From contig JAICQW010000082.1 of assembly GCA_025937665.1 (NCBI GenBank), positions 1-7,904 of the forward strand: DNA of 7,904 nucleotides, given 5' to 3'. Positions 6,331-7,904 of this stretch are shown here, in pieces. Position 1 is the first letter of the stretch. Each line of letters begins with the position of its first letter. The notes under the pieces are model-generated. The model saw only the letters and a program-made list of their open reading frames with translations, searched no databases and was not told the origin of the DNA. Both the position numbers and the translations under genes were made by a program. The stretch is from Nitrososphaeraceae archaeon (GTDB taxonomy: Archaea; Thermoproteota; Nitrososphaeria; Nitrososphaerales; Nitrososphaeraceae).

Positions 6331-6474
6331 ATGCCAATTGATCCTGTATGTGGAATAGAGATGGATGAGGAACTAGCGACTATTCATGAGTATAATGGTA
6401 AGAAATACTATTTCTGTTGTGAGGGTTGCAAAAGTATCTTTTCAAGAAAACCAGGCAAATATTCAAAAAAATAA
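6331..6474 (+). CDS. YHS-domain (TRASH-like) metal-binding protein
   Basis: This complete 47-aa protein runs from ATG at 6331 to TAA at 6472-6474. It is almost entirely one YHS domain. It opens with MPIDPVCGIEMDEE, has the YNGKKYYFCCEGCK core, and ends with F-x4-P-x2-Y (FSRKPGKY). C7, C29, C30 and C33 are the likely metal ligands. YHS domains occur alone or joined to copper and other heavy-metal ATPases, monooxygenases and metal-responsive regulators, and bind or deliver metal ions. In an ammonia oxidiser, whose electron transport is copper-heavy, a copper role is attractive but unproven. It has its own TATA box and faces away from the wHTH gene. The gene stands alone: the zinc-ribbon gene begins 95 nt downstream on the same strand. 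Confidence 0.88.
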   Translation: MPIDPVCGIEMDEELATIHEYNGKKYYFCCEGCKSIFSRKPGKYSKK

Positions 6475-6569
6475 CATATAGTAACTAGGACATTGTTATA
6501 TGATTTAGTTTCTCTAGTCATAACTAATTAACCTAACAAGAGATATTCGGTATTGTTTGTTGTTTACTA

Positions 6570-6755
6570 TTGTCGTATTACAATATTGAATTGGTCTGCA
6601 ACAAATGCGGTGGCTTGAATAACCGAATATCGAATCTAAAGTCCGTACGCGATATGTTAAAGCCCATCAATAGTACATGCAAAAATTGTGGGATTTTACT
6701 AAATCCGTTTGATTTTGCAATTTCAGCTGAAAGAAGGTACGAGAAATTCATTTGA
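6570..6755 (+). CDS. Small zinc-ribbon protein, unknown function
   Basis: I do not recognise the family of this 61-aa protein. It has two CxxC knuckles, VCNKCGG (C10, C13) and STCKNCGI (C37, C40), 23 residues apart, the layout of a zinc ribbon. Between them is a polar stretch (NRISNLKSVRDMLKP). The tail FDFAISAERRYEKFI could form a helix. No enzyme domain or membrane segment is present, so it may bind nucleic acid or a protein partner. The start is TTG at 6570; an in-frame TAA at 6534-6536 limits extension and no ATG or GTG intervenes, while a later TTG at 6591 would remove little before the first knuckle. It lies 95 nt after the YHS gene and is convergent with rpiA, ending 79 nt from the rpiA stop. 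The paired knuckles are the main support that it is real. Confidence 0.68.
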   Translation: MSYYNIELVCNKCGGLNNRISNLKSVRDMLKPINSTCKNCGILLNPFDFAISAERRYEKFI

Positions 6756-6834
6756 GTTAACCCAAGTAGAAGATATTGCTGTTATCGCCCAAAGGTTTGC
6801 TAGGCGAGTGAGAGACGGATTGGTGCGTATCACT

Positions 6835-7545
6835 TTACGATCTATTGGGAACTATGCACTCGAATTCATTTTCGTTTCTTATTTTATAGTAAGAATCTGC
6901 ATGATTAGTAAACAATCCTACTTCAACAACACCAGGAATGCTTTTTAGATCCTTTTCAGTTTCAACAATACTATCATAATGGGGTAACAATGTGTCGTAA
7001 ATTATATTGCCGTTCTCTGTTATGAATGGATATCCCTTATCCAGCATCCGCATCTTTGGTAAAGCTTCGATTTTTTCGAGTTGTTTCTTGACAAAGATTC
7101 TTCCGAATGGAGTAACCTCGATTGGGACTGCCATCGTAAATTTGTCAACAAATTTGTTAGACTGGGCCACAATTACAAATTTTTTTGACGATGCTATCAA
7201 TATCTTCTCTCTTAATAGAGCACCACCACCTCCCTTTATCATATTAAAATCAGAATCTATCTGGTCTGCTCCGTCTATAACTACATCAATATTTCCGTCA
7301 TTTTGATCCGATATCTTTAAGCCCAAAGATTCCGATACGACCCTTATTTGAAGAGAAGTAACTACGAATTCTAAGGTATCCTTATATTCCAAATGTGAAA
7401 GATTTCTCACAATTTTTTCAACAGTGCTTCCACTTCCTAAACCTACTGTACTTCCTTTAGAAATGTATTTCTTGAAAAAATCTTGAGAGAGTGCGAGATA
7501 TTCATTATCACTTAGAAACTCGCTATCAACATTACCTTGATTCAT
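6835..7545 (-). CDS. rpiA: Ribose-5-phosphate isomerase A
   Basis: It interconverts ribose 5-phosphate and ribulose 5-phosphate (EC 5.3.1.6), supplying pentose for nucleotides, histidine and aromatic precursors. At 236 aa it is of normal length. Family motifs run in order: GLGSGSTV at 35-42 (phosphate loop), DGADQID at 91-97, KGGGGALLREKI at 104-115, then FVDKF and a C-terminal ENGNIIYDT segment. D91, D94, K104 and E113 align with the catalytic residues known from E. coli RpiA. Q95 stands where most family members have Glu (DGADE). The start is ATG at 7545; the first 12 residues are a polar extension before the usual N-terminal helix, and no other start fits as well. It is transcribed alone, divergent from the acetolactate synthase gene across a 170-bp spacer. 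No clear TATA box was found for it. Confidence 0.96.
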   Translation of the reverse strand: MNQGNVDSEFLSDNEYLALSQDFFKKYISKGSTVGLGSGSTVEKIVRNLSHLEYKDTLEFVVTSLQIRVVSESLGLKISDQNDGNIDVVIDGADQIDSDFNMIKGGGGALLREKILIASSKKFVIVAQSNKFVDKFTMAVPIEVTPFGRIFVKKQLEKIEALPKMRMLDKGYPFITENGNIIYDTLLPHYDSIVETEKDLKSIPGVVEVGLFTNHADSYYKIRNENEFECIVPNRS

Positions 7546-7680
7546 CTGATTAAATTGAACTATCCATATCTACTTTAATCTTTACAAGGAGACTGTATTT
7601 TACAATATGACTTCCGAACTTTTTATTTTCCAGAATCAAAAGCATATAGGGAATAGTTAGTGTGGCTGAATTGACAACGA

Positions 7681-7690
7681 GTATATATAC
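7681..7690 (+). promoter_or_regulatory. TATA box for the acetolactate synthase gene
   Basis: GTATATATAC is a perfect 10-bp palindrome and an excellent archaeal TATA box. It is centred about 30 nt before the ATG at 7716, predicting a leader of roughly 5 nt. Nothing else was recognised in the 170-bp spacer 7546-7715. Confidence 0.6.
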
Positions 7691-7715
7691 GAAGCATCAA
7701 TGAATATTCCTTACT

Positions 7716-7904
7716 ATGTCTGAAATGAGTGGTGCTAAAGCTCTTATGACTTCCCTGGAAAAAGAAGGTGTAGATATTGTCTTTGGACTTCCAGGTGGGT
7801 CAAAATTGCCAATTTATGATGCCCTGGTTGACGCTAACTTTAGGCACGTTTTGGTTAGACATGAACAATCTGCAGCTCATATGGCTGACGGTTATGCGAG
7901 AATA
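7716..7904 (+). CDS. ilvB: Acetolactate synthase large subunit, N-terminal part
   Basis: Only the first 63 codons are present; the gene runs off the right edge. The product is a thiamine-diphosphate enzyme that condenses two pyruvates, or pyruvate with 2-oxobutyrate, in valine, leucine and isoleucine synthesis (EC 2.2.1.6). The visible part is the start of the Pyr (N-terminal ThDP-binding) domain: GAKALMTSLEKEGVDIVFG, the PGG turn at 26-28, LPIYDAL, then VRHEQSAAHMADGYAR. E50 in RHEQ is the conserved glutamate that activates the cofactor. The 2-oxobutyrate link ties it loosely to threonine, made by ThrC in this window. Other ThDP enzymes share this fold, but the GLPGG...YDALVD...RHEQSAAHMADGYAR string is typical of acetolactate synthase. 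The start is ATG at 7716, supported by the TATA box; an ATG at 7700 is out of frame and stops quickly. Confidence 0.92.
   Translation, partial: MSEMSGAKALMTSLEKEGVDIVFGLPGGSKLPIYDALVDANFRHVLVRHEQSAAHMADGYARI

Noticed and set aside
6475..6569. ACTAG...CTAGT and imperfect GTTATATGA/TCATAAC pairing between the YHS and zinc-ribbon genes
   Set aside because: The arms are short, the loops long or mismatched, and there is no T-tract after them; no RNA gene or terminator can be supported.
6781..6840. Slightly GC-richer patch considered as a tRNA fragment
   Set aside because: No TTC-loop consensus and no acceptor-stem pairing could be found on either strand.
6835..6948. Right part of the 79-aa plus-strand frame
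   Set aside because: It is antisense to the 3' end of rpiA, so it is a shadow; only the part before 6835 was kept as a weak finding.
7607..7660. 17-codon ATG frame in the rpiA-ilvB spacer as a leader peptide
   Set aside because: It is not rich in branched-chain codons, has no terminator-like hairpin after it, and lies upstream of the TATA box assigned to ilvB.

Overview
The window is AT-rich DNA that looks archaeal, most likely from the Nitrososphaerota (Thaumarchaeota, the ammonia-oxidising archaea). Three things point that way. ProS is the archaeal type with a C-terminal cysteine-rich zinc domain and terminal Tyr. TATA-like boxes sit about 24-31 nt upstream of several start codons, as expected for leaderless archaeal transcripts. 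The set also includes many very small zinc-ribbon and membrane proteins. The phylum is an inference from gene style; no rRNA or ammonia-oxidation gene is present to prove it.

Layout. Positions 1-1875 (minus strand) hold a probable operon: a 97-aa four-cysteine protein, prolyl-tRNA synthetase (proS), then the first 28 codons of a membrane protein that runs off the left edge. A divergent 151-bp spacer leads to a plus-strand gene (2027-2440) for a short J-domain protein with a C-terminal membrane anchor. Tail to tail with it lies a 67-aa two-helix membrane protein (2452-2655, minus). Positions 2692-6131 (minus) hold a winged-helix regulator, a glutaminase-less asparagine synthase-like protein with a C-terminal zinc ribbon, threonine synthase (thrC) and NH3-dependent NAD synthetase (nadE). 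thrC and nadE are 2 nt apart. A 199-bp divergent control region with an inverted repeat and a direct repeat precedes a 47-aa YHS-domain protein (6331-6474, plus). A 61-aa zinc-ribbon protein follows (6570-6755, plus), then rpiA (6835-7545, minus) and the start of an acetolactate synthase large subunit gene (7716 to the right edge, plus).

How the genes fit together. Threonine, asparagine and the nicotinamide ring of NAD all derive from aspartate. Two of the enzymes, NadE and the AsnB-like protein, are PP-loop ATP pyrophosphatases without a glutaminase partner in the same chain, so they would use free ammonia. That is plausible for an ammonia-oxidising archaeon. The other genes are housekeeping (translation, pentose phosphate, branched-chain amino acids) mixed with small metal-binding or membrane proteins.

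No mobile element, CRISPR array, rRNA or tRNA was recognised. Most of the window is ordinary core-genome sequence. The items most worth a second look are the zinc-ribbon AsnB-like protein, the YHS control region, the tail-anchored J protein and the high share of TTG starts.
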